Assembly: GCA_001799225.1 (NCBI GenBank)
Contig: MGTA01000111.1
Span: forward strand, 1 to 6,320
From: Deltaproteobacteria bacterium RIFOXYD12_FULL_50_9
GTDB taxonomy: Bacteria > Desulfobacterota > Desulfobulbia > Desulfobulbales > CALZHT01
Length of the DNA: 6,320 nucleotides
Reading direction: 5' to 3'
Numbering within the stretch: the first letter of the stretch is position 1; every line of letters begins with the position of its first letter. A program made the position numbers and the translations under genes. Below are positions 5,686 through 6,320 of the stretch, piece after piece. Below the pieces are notes generated by a model, which saw nothing but the letters and a program-made list of their open reading frames with translations, was not told the origin of the DNA and ran no database searches.

Positions 5686-6320
5686 GTGATTTGTACGAAT
5701 TGACAATCGACAAGATTGTGGCTGGCGGTCTTGGGCTGGGTCGTCGGGCTGATGGTGTGGTGGTCTTAGTTGCTCATGTCCTGCCCGGAGAACGGGTGCT
5801 TGTGCGGACGGTCGGCCGGCGAAAAACTTATATTGAGGCCCAGCTGGTCGAGGTTCTCGAACCTGCTGCCGGAAGAATAGTGGCGCAATGTCCGGCTTAT
5901 CGACGTTGCGGCGGTTGTGACCTCCAACATGTTGATTATGCAGGGCAACTGGCAGTCAAACAGAATATACTCATTGAAACAGTTTGCCGTTCTTTAAAGA
6001 TAGCTGCCGGTGAACTGGCCGGAATCGTCCAGGCGCCCCTTGCTGCTGTAGAGCCTTTTAATTACCGGCAGCGGATACGTCTGCAGATCGACCATGATTC
6101 CGCTCGACTGGGTTTTTATCGACCAGGCACGCATATAGTTGAGCCTGTTGTGGGCTGTCAGCTGGCTCGGCCGGAGTTAAACAAGGCCTTGCAGGAGATT
6201 CGGACTCAGGCCTCACCAGCGTTGCTGCAGCTTGGCAGCAGCCTCGAATTGCTTTTGAGCGCTGCTGATCAGGCCGTAGTTGTTCTGTTGAATTTCAGCC
6301 GGCGCCCCAGACCGGCGGAT
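5682..6320 (+). CDS. rlmD: 23S rRNA uracil-5-methyltransferase, RlmD/RumA type, C-terminus cut by window edge
   Basis: 213 codons run from ATG 5682 to the right edge with no stop. Residues 4-60 are a TRAM RNA-binding domain (LTIDKIVAGGLGLGR, then VLPGERV). A [4Fe-4S] site follows, with Cys70, Cys76 and Cys79 in CPAYRRCGGCDLQH and the fourth Cys at 159 (VVGCQ). The 6-3-80 spacing is close to the arrangement I recall for E. coli RumA. FNYRQRIRLQ (126-135) is a further family motif. The SAM-binding motifs and catalytic Cys/Glu should lie beyond the edge. The family makes 5-methyluridine in rRNA or tRNA; the gene symbol is the likeliest member, but RlmC/RlmCD-like paralogs cannot be excluded. The start is not firm: AGGGG is only two or three bases from the ATG, and TTG at 5691 would have better spacing. 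It is divergent from the TPR operon. Confidence 0.88.
   Translation, partial: MSDLYELTIDKIVAGGLGLGRRADGVVVLVAHVLPGERVLVRTVGRRKTYIEAQLVEVLEPAAGRIVAQCPAYRRCGGCDLQHVDYAGQLAVKQNILIETVCRSLKIAAGELAGIVQAPLAAVEPFNYRQRIRLQIDHDSARLGFYRPGTHIVEPVVGCQLARPELNKALQEIRTQASPALLQLGSSLELLLSAADQAVVVLLNFSRRPRPAD

Noticed and set aside
5766..5948. 60-codon minus-strand frame
   Set aside because: It is antisense to the TRAM and iron-sulfur region of the methyltransferase, which is clearly coding.

Overview
The window looks like a chromosomal segment of an anaerobic, respiratory Desulfobacterota-type bacterium, perhaps a Desulfobulbales relative. That placement is an inference. It rests on an exported octaheme cytochrome of the tetrathionate-reductase-like family beside a small monoheme cytochrome, on bacterial TMTC-like TPR membrane proteins, and on the moderate base composition. 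No 16S or other firm marker is present.

Layout. From 1 to about 1026, on the minus strand, lie two exported c-type cytochrome genes: a small monoheme cytochrome first, then (65 bp later) the 5' part of an octaheme cytochrome that runs off the left edge. The octaheme gene begins with GTG after a good Shine-Dalgarno. A well-formed sigma70-like promoter (TTGACA, 18 bp, TATTAT) lies about 150 bp upstream of the monoheme gene, and an inverted repeat overlaps its -10 element.

From 1360 to 5450, also on the minus strand, lie two large tandem paralogous genes that overlap slightly. Each encodes a polytopic membrane protein with a GT-C glycosyltransferase-like N-terminal half (an early Asp-Asp pair after TM1 and TMTC/DUF1736-like motifs) and a C-terminal TPR array, about eight repeats in the first protein and five in the second. 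The second gene carries a 9-bp minisatellite that encodes an SDK-type repeat at its cytoplasmic N-terminus.

From 5451 to 5681 is a divergent intergenic region with an extended -10 promoter for the TPR operon and several clusters of degenerate 7-bp repeats. From 5682 to the right edge, on the plus strand, is the N-terminal two-thirds or less of a TRAM-domain, [4Fe-4S] RNA uracil-5-methyltransferase (RlmD/RumA type).

The two cytochromes probably form one periplasmic electron-transfer unit. The two GT-C/TPR proteins probably act together or as diverged duplicates in periplasmic glycan transfer. No direct functional link between the two operons is evident from sequence, and the methyltransferase looks like an unrelated housekeeping neighbour. 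The most interesting features are the tandem TMTC-like pair with the in-frame minisatellite, and the promoter/dyad in front of the cytochrome pair.
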